Counted from the first letter of the stretch, positions 36,632 through 45,371 are shown. The stretch: 64,000 nucleotides of DNA from HLUCCA09 sp039822045 (GCA_039822045.1 JBCBMY010000001.1:496001-560000); one strand, 5' to 3'. Made by a program: numbers and translations. The notes: generated from the sequence alone by a model not told the origin.

Positions 36632-37717
36632 TCATTCCGACGGAACAAGAGCCCGCGCCCCTGTCTCCGGCAACGCAAGCGAAACACGGGTGCCCGGCGC
36701 AATGCTGGAGTTGCGGTTGGCCTGCACGCGGATCGGGGTTTCGTACGACCCATCCAGGCGAATGAGGTAGTCGATGTGTTCGCCGAGATACGTGGCCTTG
36801 ATCACATTCCCGCGGATGCCGGTCGCCGGTACGGTCGGCGTCCCGGCGATGGCCACCGCAAAATCCGCCGGTCGCACGAAGATCTTAAGGCGCATGCCAG
36901 GATCGGGCTGGCACCCCTCCGCAACAGGCAATTGCGCACGTCCAAAGCCATCGATTTCCACATCGACAAGCCCTGTGCCTGCCATGCCCAGACAGCGGGC
37001 CGGAAGGAAATTGGCCAGACCGACGAAGCCCGCCACGAACTCGGTTTGCGGCTGGTCGTAGATCTCCATCGGCGTCCCGATCTGCTCGACGCGACCGTCG
37101 GACATAACCGCGATCCGGTCAGACAATGCCAAGGCCTCGCCTTGGTCGTGGGTCACATAGACCGTCGTGATGCCCAACGATTTCTGCAGCTCGCTGATTT
37201 CAAAGCGCATCTGCTCACGCAGGTGGGCGTCAAGGTTCGACAGCGGTTCGTCCATCAAAAGGACGGAGGGCCGATACACGATTGCTCGCGCCAGACCGAC
37301 GCGCTGCTGTTGACCGCCGGAGAGCTGCCGGGGAAGGCGGTCCGCAAACTCCCCGAGGCGAACCGTATCCAGTGCCTCGCGCACCCGGCGCGCGCGGTCG
37401 TCTCCCGAAATGCCACGCACCATCAGGGGAAACCCGACATTTTGCGCCACCGTCATATGGGGCAAAAGCGCAAAGCTCTGAAACACCATCCCGATGTTGC
37501 GATGGTGGGACGGGCGGTGCGTCACATCCTCACCACCGATGTGGATCGAACCCTCATTGGGCTGCAACGACCCTGAGAGGCAGCGCAGAAGGGTGGTCTT
37601 CCCACACCCCGACGGCCCAAGCAGGGTCATCAACTCGCCCTGCGCCACGGAAAGGCGAACGCCGTTGACGGCCGTGGTGGGGCCGAAGCGTTTCACAACC
37701 TGGTTGCAAACGATCAT
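36632..37717 (-). CDS. ABC importer ATP-binding protein (PotA/PhnT type)
   Basis: A 361-residue ATPase. Walker A GPSGCGKT, signature LSGGQQQRVGLARA, Walker B VLLMDEPLSNLDA, switch VTHDQGEAL, and a C-terminal TOBE domain (GIRGNVIKATYLGEHIDYLI). These fit ATPases of spermidine/putrescine, iron(III) and 2-aminoethylphosphonate importers. The start at 37717 is by homology; there is no good ribosome site. It is the last gene of a minus-strand operon with two permeases, a 66-residue protein, a metallophosphoesterase and a binding protein. Confidence 0.88.
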   Translation of the reverse strand: MIVCNQVVKRFGPTTAVNGVRLSVAQGELMTLLGPSGCGKTTLLRCLSGSLQPNEGSIHIGGEDVTHRPSHHRNIGMVFQSFALLPHMTVAQNVGFPLMVRGISGDDRARRVREALDTVRLGEFADRLPRQLSGGQQQRVGLARAIVYRPSVLLMDEPLSNLDAHLREQMRFEISELQKSLGITTVYVTHDQGEALALSDRIAVMSDGRVEQIGTPMEIYDQPQTEFVAGFVGLANFLPARCLGMAGTGLVDVEIDGFGRAQLPVAEGCQPDPGMRLKIFVRPADFAVAIAGTPTVPATGIRGNVIKATYLGEHIDYLIRLDGSYETPIRVQANRNSSIAPGTRVSLALPETGARALVPSE

Positions 37718-37787
37718 GTGCGTCGGCCCGATCACTGGTTCCGGAACAGGGCGGAGCGCGCAAATGCGCTCCGCCCGGGCGGCTGCA

Positions 37788-38891
37788 TCACTCGGTGGCG
37801 AACTGCATTCCGTTTTCGCGGATCCACGCATAGCCCTCAGCGTTCTCCACCTGAGTGGAGACGATGTCGTCGGGGTGCGGCGCCTTGGCCCAGGTTTCCT
37901 CAGGCACCTGATCCCAGACATTCTCAACCGACGGGTACTGATACTGCTCGGTAAACATCTTCAGCTGCACCCAGTCGCCAATCAGGAAGTTCACAAACTG
38001 AGCTGCCGCTTCCTTGCGGTCGTCGGGGATGTTGTCGGGCACGATGTAGTAAAACGGCAGGCCGTTCGCGCCCTCAGCAAGGAACGTCGACGCGAACGTC
38101 TCCGGCACGCGACCCCGCTCCTGGCTCCAGAGCGTGTAATCGATCACATAGTTCGTGATCCACACGTCGCCCTTCATCATCTGCTCGAAGAGCTGTGGGC
38201 CGCCAGAGGCCGGCGGCCAGTGGAAACAGGTGGAGAAGTCGGCAAAGGTCTCGGCGGCCGTCGTCCACTCCTCAGAGTCCTGAACATCCGAGAACGGCTG
38301 GTTCCAATCGACGCCGAAGGCCCGGAAGAAATCGTACATGACGGTCCGGCCACCGGAGGAGCCCGCATCGGTCGCGATAAAGCCGATATGGCCACAATAC
38401 TCGTCCTTGCGCTCCACCCATTCGGCAAAGCTTGTCGGTGCGTCCTGCACCTTCTCGTTGTCGAAGAAGAGAACGTATTGGGCACGCCAGAACGGAACCA
38501 GCTTGCCGCCGGTGTCGAGGCCCTGAACGGTGTCAATCAGCTCAGGCTTGATATGCTCTGCATTGGGCACCAGCGGGCTGGGATGCAGCGAGGCCAGCGG
38601 AAAGCCCTCCTCCAGTGCCCGCAGCGCGAACTCGGGGCGGATGAAGATCACGTCAAAGTCGATCTCATCGTCGGACTGGGCGCGCAGGCGTTCCGAGATG
38701 ATGACGTCTTCGCCGGTCACATACTCGATCTCGAAGGGCAGCTCGTCGTTGGCACGCTCCATCACCTCTTTCCAGAACGAGGCATAGTTGGCGCCGGCGC
38801 CGGTATTGAGGAAGGTGATTGACACGTCCTCTGCCAAGGCGGCGCTGGCGGTGCAGGCCAAAGCCAGAGCGGTGGTGATCCGAAGGGTCAT
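37788..38891 (-). CDS. ABC importer periplasmic binding protein (type 2 fold)
   Basis: A 367-residue exported protein: signal peptide TALALACTASAALA, then ITFLNTGAGANYASFWKEVM and the domain-crossing segments FDNEKVQDAPTSFAEWVER and GDVWITNYVIDYTLW, typical of polyamine/phosphonate/iron-type binding proteins. There are Asp/Glu and Trp residues in the probable cleft but no firm ligand signature. GGGAGAG lies before the ATG. The neighbouring phosphoesterase suggests a phosphate ester as ligand; polyamine is the main alternative. Confidence 0.87.
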   Translation of the reverse strand: MTLRITTALALACTASAALAEDVSITFLNTGAGANYASFWKEVMERANDELPFEIEYVTGEDVIISERLRAQSDDEIDFDVIFIRPEFALRALEEGFPLASLHPSPLVPNAEHIKPELIDTVQGLDTGGKLVPFWRAQYVLFFDNEKVQDAPTSFAEWVERKDEYCGHIGFIATDAGSSGGRTVMYDFFRAFGVDWNQPFSDVQDSEEWTTAAETFADFSTCFHWPPASGGPQLFEQMMKGDVWITNYVIDYTLWSQERGRVPETFASTFLAEGANGLPFYYIVPDNIPDDRKEAAAQFVNFLIGDWVQLKMFTEQYQYPSVENVWDQVPEETWAKAPHPDDIVSTQVENAEGYAWIRENGMQFATE

Positions 38892-38935
38892 AGGTCTCTC
38901 CCGGTTGTCGTGGGTCTTGGTCGTGGGTGAAGCGG

Positions 38936-39787
38936 TCAGTCGGCGGTCACGGGCGGGTCGACGGGCATGTCGACGGTCCGCTCGTATTTGCCGGCCTTCA
39001 TGTCGTTGAAGTCGATGCGCTCCAGCTCGAGCGGGAACACAACGTCGACGCGGTAATCCTCGCCGTCGAAGCGCCAGTCAAGATAGCCGCAATAGGCGTT
39101 GAGACCGGTATTGCCGTCTTCATGGGCCGAGGTCGGCGGCACCCAATAGATGTCGCGATCGAGCCATCGGTCCTTCTTGTGCACGTGGCTGTGGCCGCAG
39201 GAGAGGAACCGCACGGTAGAGGGCTCGATCAGCGCGGCATACCGGGCGCGCGCCGCGGCCGTCATGCAGCGAAACCCGTCATGCGGGGTGTCGGGGTCTT
39301 CGCGATAGGGTGGCTTGTGTTGGAAGATGCCGACGGGGCGGCCCTGGGCCTGGGCAAGCTCGGTGGCAAGCCACTCCCATTGGGGCTCTTCGGCCTCAAT
39401 GCCGCTGCCCATGAGCTGGCTGTTGATGCCGATCAGCCGCCAGGCGCCCACGTTTATGGCCCAGTAATCCGGCCCAAAGTATTTGTGCCACCGCGCCCGG
39501 CGCTCGGCATTGATGTATTGCTTGGCGGGCTGACCGGGCGGCTCCTCGCCGATGTCGTGGTTGCCGGGAAGGGTAAAAAGCGGCGCGTCGAGCCGCTGGT
39601 GCTCGCGCGCGGCAAACGCCATGTCAGCGTCGCTATCGGGGCCATTCACCGCAATATCGCCGGTGTTGATCACCAGATTTGGCGCCTCGGCGTTGATCCG
39701 GTCCACGACCTTCAGGAAGTTCGGGTAAAACAGCCCGTGCGTCGCGCTCAGATGCGTGTCAGAAATGTTGATGATGCGGATGGTCAT
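38936..39787 (-). CDS. Cytoplasmic calcineurin-like metallophosphoesterase
   Basis: A 283-residue binuclear metal phosphoesterase. All family blocks are present: ISDTHLS (D10, H12), NTGDIAVNG, LPGNHDIG, FQHKPPY and the late GHSHVHKK. It resembles class III cyclic-nucleotide/glycerophosphodiester phosphodiesterases (CpdA/GpdQ group). It has no signal peptide, so it acts on an imported or internal substrate. ATG at 39787 with GGGGGAG 8 nt upstream is preferred to GTG at 39796. It lies within an ABC importer operon, which points to hydrolysis of the imported compound. Confidence 0.85.
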   Translation of the reverse strand: MTIRIINISDTHLSATHGLFYPNFLKVVDRINAEAPNLVINTGDIAVNGPDSDADMAFAAREHQRLDAPLFTLPGNHDIGEEPPGQPAKQYINAERRARWHKYFGPDYWAINVGAWRLIGINSQLMGSGIEAEEPQWEWLATELAQAQGRPVGIFQHKPPYREDPDTPHDGFRCMTAAARARYAALIEPSTVRFLSCGHSHVHKKDRWLDRDIYWVPPTSAHEDGNTGLNAYCGYLDWRFDGEDYRVDVVFPLELERIDFNDMKAGKYERTVDMPVDPPVTAD

Positions 39788-39792
39788 CTGCG

Positions 39793-39993
39793 TCACTCCC
39801 CCGTGACGCCGTTGACCACACGGTTGAACATGTGGGCCATCGTGTCCGCGGCGTGCCGGTCGTGGGACACAAGGCTCAACCGCACGGTCCTGACGCCGTC
39901 TTCGAACGGCACCTCGAAGGCCACATCGCAGACGGCGTCCCCGTCGACTTCCACGACGTGGAAGATCGAAGAGAATATCTGTTCAATTTGCAT
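39793..39993 (-). CDS. Small conserved-looking protein in importer operon (66 aa)
   Basis: A 66-residue soluble protein, MQIEQIFSSIFHVVEVDGDA at the start and DTMAHMFNRVVNGVTGE at the end. AAGGACC lies about 7 nt before the ATG. It sits tightly between permease 2 (15 nt) and the phosphoesterase gene, so it is surely co-transcribed. No family recognised; a small accessory or regulatory subunit for the phosphoesterase or transporter is one idea, without direct support. Confidence 0.65.
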   Translation of the reverse strand: MQIEQIFSSIFHVVEVDGDAVCDVAFEVPFEDGVRTVRLSLVSHDRHAADTMAHMFNRVVNGVTGE

Positions 39994-40008
39994 AGGCTGG
40001 TCCTTGCA

Positions 40009-40857
40009 TCAGTTGCCTTTGAAGCCGCCGGTCAGGCGTTCCGGCCGGATCCAGCGCTGCAAGAGCAGCAGGATCAGGATTGCGGGAATGGAAAGGATGA
40101 CGGAGACGGCCGCGGCGACATCGAGGAAGCCTTCGGCAATGTTGTTGAATGCTTCGACCGTCAGCGTCTGCGTTGCCGGCCCGTAGGTGAGCATGGAAAG
40201 CTCCAGCTCGTTGTAGGAAAACGCAAAAATGAACACCATCGACGCCAGGATGCCTGGCGCGGCCATGGGCAGAATAATGTAGAGAAACAGGTGATAGCCC
40301 TTTGCTCCGCAGACACGGCCCGCCTCGAGCAGCCGGTCGTCAATGCCGGCGAAAGCGGCGGTGATGAGCAAGATCGAGTAGGGGGCCAGAACGGTGACGT
40401 GCGCGAGCGCCACCCCGATATGCGTGTCGATCAGGTTCAGATCATAGAAAAGGCGCGCCGTTCCCACCGCAAAGGCCAGCGGCGGCATCAGACGTGGCAG
40501 AAGAAGCAACGTGATGATCAGCAGCCGGAACCTCAGGGGCCGTTTGGCCAGCGCCCACGCGGTGGGAAGAGCAATGAGCGTGCTGATCAGGGTCGCAAGC
40601 AAGGCAATCAACAGCGAGTTGCCGAGCACGCGCGGGACATCGGTCAGGATCCAGGCGAACTCATAGGCTTGAAACCCCGTCTTCTCCGGCCACCAGGTGT
40701 CCCGCCAGATGGTCGCGAAACTCTTGACAACGGTGATGATGTAGGGCGCGGGAACCAGCAGTGTGAACGCAATCAGGAATGCGGCCGCCAACAGATATCG
40801 ACCTTGAAAAAGAGATTGCGCCAAAAGCCCCGTTGCATTGGCCCGCACGGTCGCCAT
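40009..40857 (-). CDS. ABC importer permease 2 (PotC/PhnV type)
   Basis: A 282-residue inner-membrane protein with six hydrophobic segments (first YLLAAAFLIAFTLLVPAPYI) and the ATPase-docking EAA-like loop LLEAGRVCGAKGYHLFLYII. This is the second permease of the importer, 3 nt after the first permease gene, so the two are coupled. It belongs to the family shared by polyamine, phosphonate and iron importers. Confidence 0.88.
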   Translation of the reverse strand: MATVRANATGLLAQSLFQGRYLLAAAFLIAFTLLVPAPYIITVVKSFATIWRDTWWPEKTGFQAYEFAWILTDVPRVLGNSLLIALLATLISTLIALPTAWALAKRPLRFRLLIITLLLLPRLMPPLAFAVGTARLFYDLNLIDTHIGVALAHVTVLAPYSILLITAAFAGIDDRLLEAGRVCGAKGYHLFLYIILPMAAPGILASMVFIFAFSYNELELSMLTYGPATQTLTVEAFNNIAEGFLDVAAAVSVILSIPAILILLLLQRWIRPERLTGGFKGN

Positions 40858-40860
40858 CGC

Positions 40861-41781
40861 TCAGCCCGCCTCCCGCTCGACGGCGCCACGGGCAAAACTG
40901 CCTTGTGCCAGCGCGAGGTAGGCGCCGATTGCAATGAGCTGGACCAGGCCCATGATGACGGCAATGGCGCTGGCGAGCTCCCATTTCCCAAAGACCACCG
41001 CATTGCGGTACACCTCGAAAGACAGGATGTTTCGGGCCAGCTCACCCCCAAGAATGAGAGGGATGCTGAGCGCCCCGAAACACATCACAAAGGTCATGAT
41101 CGAGCCCGCGATGATCCCCCTCGCCGCTCCCGGCAGGATCACGTGGCGAAACCGAAGCCACGGGCCAGCACCGCTAACCGCCGCAGCCTCTTCCAACGAC
41201 GGGTCGATTGCTTCCATCGCCGCCAACGCGTTGATCGCGGTAAACGGGAAGAGAACGATGGCATAGAAGAAGATGAGCCCGGGCGTCGTGTTCGTTATTT
41301 CCCACGGGGTCGAGATGAAAGGAACGACGTCGACCAGAAACTTGTTGAACCAGCCCCAGCGCTCGAAAAGCAGATAGAGCCCGAAGGCATTCACAATGCC
41401 TGGCAGCAAAAGCGGCGAAATGATCAGAAGTCGAAAGAACCGGTTTCCTGGCGGCCGGTGCCGAAGGATCTCTGCCAAGGGCAGACTGATAAGCGCGGCC
41501 ACGAGCGTTGCCGCCGTTGCCAGGCCGAGCGTATAGCCCAGAATACCCCAACCATTGGCATCACCAAGAAACGTCTGAAAGTTGACCCAACTGAAGCTGT
41601 CCGTCTCCCGGTCGGTAAAGCTCCGTGTCACGGCCGTCGTTGCCGGGAGAACGAACAGGACGACAAAGAAAACCAGGCCCGGCAGCAGCAAAAGGAAGGT
41701 GCCAACGCCGTCCGGCAAGCGCCACTCGCGGGACCATGTCGTTGCTTTGTGAGTAGCTTCCCCGTCGCCAGCCAGTTGCAT
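40861..41781 (-). CDS. ABC importer permease 1 (PotB/PhnU type)
   Basis: A 306-residue membrane protein: LLLLPGLVFFVVLFVLPATT is the first helix, and LEEAAAVSGAGPWLRFRHVI is the EAA loop. It is the first gene of the importer operon, with GGGAGGTG just upstream of its ATG. The operon order is permease, permease, 66-aa protein, phosphoesterase, binding protein, ATPase. No regulator gene adjoins it. Confidence 0.88.
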   Translation of the reverse strand: MQLAGDGEATHKATTWSREWRLPDGVGTFLLLLPGLVFFVVLFVLPATTAVTRSFTDRETDSFSWVNFQTFLGDANGWGILGYTLGLATAATLVAALISLPLAEILRHRPPGNRFFRLLIISPLLLPGIVNAFGLYLLFERWGWFNKFLVDVVPFISTPWEITNTTPGLIFFYAIVLFPFTAINALAAMEAIDPSLEEAAAVSGAGPWLRFRHVILPGAARGIIAGSIMTFVMCFGALSIPLILGGELARNILSFEVYRNAVVFGKWELASAIAVIMGLVQLIAIGAYLALAQGSFARGAVEREAG

Positions 41782-42240
41782 CGCCCACCTCCCGAGCGCA
41801 CGAGAGCCGGCGGGAGCAACCGAAATGTAACGCGCGAGACTTCTTCAATAGAATGTCACGCAAACCCACTGATTGAGTTGCTGCCGTACCGTCCCGGGCT
41901 CGGTCTGTTCGGCGAATAAGCGAAGGGGTATGCCGCGACACCCCCCGGAGGTTGCAGGCGGATCCGACCGCCGCATCGTGGCCGACGCCTGAACCGCCAC
42001 TTTCAGACCAGACCTGTCCCTTTCCCCCGGAACAGGGCCATTGGATCTGCCGCAAAAGCGGGAACCTGGGCGGCACCACGTTTCTGGTCTGGGCCCAATA
42101 CGACCTTCCGCGCCTGTTTCAGTTGAGCCGCAAGGGCGATCTGCGCCCGAACTCGTGCGACGGCATTCATCTGCTGCAGCGTCCTCGACACCTGCGCGCA
42201 CCCCGGGGACGCCGTTGGTGCCGGTTAAAATCAGGGAATC
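41782..42240. other. Noncoding stretch upstream of the importer operon
   Basis: Apart from the probable promoter region of the importer (AT-richer at 41825-41880) I see no gene. Several overlapping frames exist on both strands, but none has family features or a good ribosome site; one minus-strand frame (42191-42003, 62 residues) could be a short ORF but is not convincing. Confidence 0.4.
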
Positions 42241-42330
42241 TGGCGGAGAGACAGGGATTCGAACCCTGGGTGGGCTTGCACCCACAACGGTTTTCGAGAC
42301 CGCCCCGTTCGACCACTCCGGCACCTCTCC
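42241..42330 (-). tRNA. tRNA-Ser (anticodon CGA)
   Basis: A 90-nt class II tRNA on the minus strand. The acceptor stem starts GGAGAGG, the D-arm has GCCGGAGTGGTCGAAC, the anticodon loop CTCGAAA gives CGA (reads UCG), there is a long variable arm and T-loop GGTTCGAATCC, and CCA is encoded (42243-42241). The DUF2059 gene follows on the opposite strand. Confidence 0.96.
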
Positions 42331-42527
42331 GCACGCCCGTGGCCGGGTGGAGGACCTCCTAGTCGCGCCGGACGCCGCTTGCAACCCCTGCCGCACGGCC
42401 CGGCCAAGCGCCACGCCGCCCGAGGCTCAAAGTGCTGCGGAGGGCACGCTCTTGCCGGACCCGCCGGCGCGCCCTTGGAAATCGGCGCCCGCGCGCCTAA
42501 TCCTCTATGAAACCGCAAGGAGAGCCC

Positions 42528-43445
42528 ATGCGCATCCCGTCCCGCTTCGCCGTCGCATCGCTTGCCGTCGGACTGGCCGCTGTCATTGCCACAGCGCCCC
42601 TTCGCCCGGGCCCCAGCCCCTGGGCCATGGCCCAAGCCCAGGGCGCGGCCGGCTCGGACGCCCCGGCGCAGGCGGACGCGGAGACGCGCCAGGAGGTCGA
42701 CGCCCTCCTCGCCGCGATGGGGATGGACGAGCTTCTGCCGATCATGCGAGCCGAGGGCATCGCCTATGCCGAAGAGCTCGGGCAAGAGATGTTCCCCAAT
42801 CGCGCCGAAGGCCGCTGGATGGACATCGCCGACCGGATCTACCGGGTCGACCGGATGCGCGCGGTGATGCTCGACGGCATGGCCGATGGTCTCGCTGCAA
42901 CCGATCTCGACCCGCTCGACGCCTTCTTCAGCTCCGAGCTCGGCCGGCGCATCGTGCGGCTCGAGGTCAGCGCCCGCGAAGCGCTCCTCGACGAGTCCGT
43001 CGAAGAAGCAAGCCTCGATGCGCTCGACGATCTCCGCGGTGCGGACGACCCGCGCCTCGACGTGCTCGAGGGGTTTATCGTCGCCAACGATCTGGTCGAG
43101 ATGAACGTGGTCGGCGCGCTCAACTCCAATATCGCCTTCTACCAGGGGCTTCAGGCCGGCGGCGCCTTCAACGGCGCGCTGACCGATGACCAGATGCTGG
43201 CCGATGTCTGGAGCCAGGAAGATGAGATCCGCTCCGAGACGCTCGACTGGGTCTATTCCTACCTTGGCCTCGCCTATCAGCCGCTCAGCGACGCCGATAT
43301 CGAGCGCTACACCGAGCTGTCCCTAACGCCGGAGGGGCAGGCGCTCAACACCAGCCTCTTTGCTGCGTTCGATACGCTCTACACCACGATCAGCCGCGAC
43401 CTCGGCCTCGCCGCCGCCACCTTCATGGCCGGCGAGGATATCTAG
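42528..43445 (+). CDS. Exported DUF2059-like protein
   Basis: A 305-residue protein with an N-terminal signal sequence (SRFAVASLAVGLAAVIATAP). Two DUF2059-type helical regions can be seen: MGMDELLPIMRAEGIAYAEE with FFSSELGRRIVRLE, and later YSYLGLAYQPLSDADIERYT with LTPEGQALNTSLFAAFDTLY. The family is periplasmic and of unknown function. AAGGAGAG lies before the ATG at 42528, better than the earlier ATG at 42507. It is monocistronic, followed by the rplU promoter. Confidence 0.8.
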   Translation: MRIPSRFAVASLAVGLAAVIATAPLRPGPSPWAMAQAQGAAGSDAPAQADAETRQEVDALLAAMGMDELLPIMRAEGIAYAEELGQEMFPNRAEGRWMDIADRIYRVDRMRAVMLDGMADGLAATDLDPLDAFFSSELGRRIVRLEVSAREALLDESVEEASLDALDDLRGADDPRLDVLEGFIVANDLVEMNVVGALNSNIAFYQGLQAGGAFNGALTDDQMLADVWSQEDEIRSETLDWVYSYLGLAYQPLSDADIERYTELSLTPEGQALNTSLFAAFDTLYTTISRDLGLAAATFMAGEDI

Positions 43446-43503
43446 GCCGACCGACACACGGTGAGGCGAGGCCCCGCACGCCGACCGCGGTCTGCATTCC
43501 ATC

Positions 43504-43532
43504 TTGACAGAGCGGCCCGTTGGCGCGATACG
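43504..43532 (+). promoter_or_regulatory. Probable sigma-70 promoter of rplU-rpmA
   Basis: TTGACA (43504-43509), 17-bp spacing, GATACG (43527-43532), leaving a leader of about 135 nt before rplU. The -35 is perfect and the -10 weak. The leader contains GCCCCGCCAAGGGGC, a small hairpin. Confidence 0.55.
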
Positions 43533-43672
43533 GCGCGCTCTGCCCAATCGGGCGGTTTGCACAAACAACCACGCCCCGCCAAGGGGCGCGCTGTCCGACG
43601 GCGCCGGAGCCCGGCACCAACACCCGCCCGATGCGGGGGCCAAAGCGACGCGACTGAGATAGGAAGACGGCC

Positions 43673-44419
43673 ATGTTTGCGGTCCTCAAGACCGGCGGCA
43701 AGCAATATCGCGTCCAAGCGGGCGATGTGCTGCGCGTCGAAAAGCTGGCGGCGACCGCCGGCGAAAAAGTTCAGTTCAACGACATTCTGATGGTGGGCGC
43801 CACCGTTGGCACGCCGCTGGTCGAAGGCGCAGCCGTCCAGGCCGACGTGCTCGACCAGATCAAGGGCGAGAAGACGATCAGCTTCGTCAAGCGTCGGCGC
43901 AAGCACTCGTCCAAGCGCACGCGCGGCCACCGCCAGCAGCTGACCGTGCTGCGTGTGACCGACATCCTGGAATCCGGGGCCGACGCCACGGGCGTCAAGG
44001 AAGCCGTCGGCACGGCCGGCCAGCCGCTCCCCGAGGCGCCCGCGTCTGCCGCACCCGCCGCAGATCCGACCCCCGCACCGGCCGAACAGCCAGCCGAGGC
44101 ACCCGCCGCAGCGCCGGCGCCCGAGGCGACGGGCACGAAGCCGGGCAACCTCCTCGAGGCCGCCCGCGAGGGCAACGGCGACGCGCTGAAGAAGCTCGCG
44201 GGCCTCGGCCCCAAGGCCGCCGACGCCCTGAATGCGGCTGGCGTCTTCCATTTCGATCAGCTCGCCTCTTGGTCGAGCGACGAAATCGCGTATATGGAGG
44301 GCGAAACGGGCCTGAAGGGCAAGATTGCCGCGTGGGCCGAGGAAGCCAAGACTATGGGCGGCGACGCTGAGACGGCCGAGGCCGATCCCGCGTCCGACGC
44401 CGAGACCGGAAAGGAGTAA
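43673..44419 (+). CDS. rplU: 50S ribosomal protein L21 with long C-terminal extension
   Basis: Residues 1-103 are normal L21 (FAVLKTGGKQYRVQAGDVLR; RRRKHSSKRTRGHRQQLTVL), which binds 23S rRNA in the large subunit. Residues 110-160 are an Ala/Pro-rich linker, and 160-235 form a helix-hairpin-helix-like domain (LAGLGPKAADALNAAGVFHF then AWAEEAK). The total of 248 residues is more than twice the usual length; extended L21 proteins are a trait of Rhodobacterales. AGGAAG precedes the ATG; rpmA follows after 5 nt. Confidence 0.95.
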   Translation: MFAVLKTGGKQYRVQAGDVLRVEKLAATAGEKVQFNDILMVGATVGTPLVEGAAVQADVLDQIKGEKTISFVKRRRKHSSKRTRGHRQQLTVLRVTDILESGADATGVKEAVGTAGQPLPEAPASAAPAADPTPAPAEQPAEAPAAAPAPEATGTKPGNLLEAAREGNGDALKKLAGLGPKAADALNAAGVFHFDQLASWSSDEIAYMEGETGLKGKIAAWAEEAKTMGGDAETAEADPASDAETGKE

Positions 44420-44424
44420 GACCG

Positions 44425-44694
44425 ATGGCACACAAGAAAGCAGGCGGCTCCTCGCGGAACGGCCGCGACAGCGCCGGCCGACGCCTCGGCGTCAAGAAGT
44501 TCGGTGGCCAGCTCGTCATTCCGGGCAACATCATCGTGCGCCAGCGCGGCAACAAGTGGTGGCCGGGCGACGGCGTCGGTCAGGGCAGGGACCATACGAT
44601 CTTTGCCACCGTCGAGGGCGCCGTGACGTTCCGCAAAGGCCTTAAAGGCCGCACGTTCATTTCGGTCCTCCCGGTAGCGGAGGCCGCCGAGTAA
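44425..44694 (+). CDS. rpmA: 50S ribosomal protein L27
   Basis: An 89-residue protein beginning MAHKKAGGSSRNGRDSAGRR, the glycine-rich N-terminal tail that reaches the peptidyl transferase centre, followed by LGVKKFGGQ and GNIIVRQRGNKWWPG. The N-terminus starts directly with the tail, so no processing by the Prp-type protease is needed. It lies 5 nt after rplU with AAGGAG before the ATG. Confidence 0.97.
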   Translation: MAHKKAGGSSRNGRDSAGRRLGVKKFGGQLVIPGNIIVRQRGNKWWPGDGVGQGRDHTIFATVEGAVTFRKGLKGRTFISVLPVAEAAE

Positions 44695-44720
44695 GCCGAA
44701 CCGACAGGTCAACGAATTGG

Positions 44721-44754
44721 CAAGGGGGATCGGCGAACAAGCCGGTCCCCCTTG
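44721..44754 (+). terminator. Terminator hairpin after rpmA
   Basis: CAAGGGGGATCGGC and GCCGGTCCCCCTTG form a 14-bp stem with one G-U pair and a 6-nt loop, 26 nt after the rpmA stop; only a short GACGTTT follows. Confidence 0.65.
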
Positions 44755-44816
44755 ACGTTTCGGCACACCGCATTCGCCGGCACATCGCCGGCCACGCATC
44801 CGGGAGGAGACCGGCC

Positions 44817-45371
44817 ATGCAGATCAACACGCAAGAAGTCACCGGGCAGCCCGTCCTGGCAGGCAGCCGCCTTACGCTGCGCCCCGTCCAGCGCTCCGAC
44901 AAGGGCCTTTTGGAGCTCTACGCGGGCGACCGGCGTGTGGCCGAGATGACCACATCGATCCTCCACCCGCTTCCGCCAGGCGCCACCGACGCGTTTATCG
45001 ACCAGTCGCTCAGCCCCACACGGCGCGAGGATATCTGGGTGATGGACGGCACCAATGCGGGCCTCGGCGAGGTTGTGGGTGCCATCGGCCTGGAGCGAAT
45101 GGAAGACGCGCCGGGCCGGTCCGAAATCGGCTACTGGGTGGCTCCCGCCTTCTGGAACACAGGGCTCGCGTCCGAGGCTCTGGCGCTCCTGCTCGAGGCC
45201 AACCCGCACAAGTCGGGCACGATCTTCGGCTCAGTCTTTCAGGACAACCCGATCAGCGCGCGTGTCCTGACCAATGCTGGCTTTGAGTATCTGGGCGATG
45301 CCGAGGCCTACTCGGTGTCCCGGGCGTCTAATGTCCCAACCTGGACCTATCTGCGCCGTATGCCGACCTGA
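44817..45371 (+). CDS. GNAT-family N-acetyltransferase (RimJ/RimL-like)
   Basis: A 184-residue acetyltransferase: GSRLTLRPVQRSDKGLLELY at the start, GAIGLERMEDAPGRSEIGYW in the core beta strands, and PAFWNTGLASEALALLLE, a variant of the acetyl-CoA pyrophosphate loop (W-x-x-G-x-A). Family members acetylate protein N-termini, ribosomal proteins, or small molecules; the substrate here is unknown. GGGAGGAGA precedes the ATG. It lies between rpmA and obgE on the same strand, an order common in Rhodobacterales. Confidence 0.85.
   Translation: MQINTQEVTGQPVLAGSRLTLRPVQRSDKGLLELYAGDRRVAEMTTSILHPLPPGATDAFIDQSLSPTRREDIWVMDGTNAGLGEVVGAIGLERMEDAPGRSEIGYWVAPAFWNTGLASEALALLLEANPHKSGTIFGSVFQDNPISARVLTNAGFEYLGDAEAYSVSRASNVPTWTYLRRMPT

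Noticed and set aside
39832..41919. Long plus-strand open frame (695 codons) opposite the importer genes
   Set aside because: It is antisense to two clear permease genes and a small ORF; composition rich in Gln, Arg and Gly is typical of shadow frames.
42241..42330. tRNA-Ser as an integration site of a mobile element
   Set aside because: No integrase gene and no second copy of the tRNA 3' end were seen nearby, and both flanks look chromosomal.
42041..43189. Plus-strand frame running across the tRNA-Ser and DUF2059 gene
   Set aside because: It reads through a tRNA gene and out of frame through a gene with a clear signal peptide; Arg/Pro-rich product.
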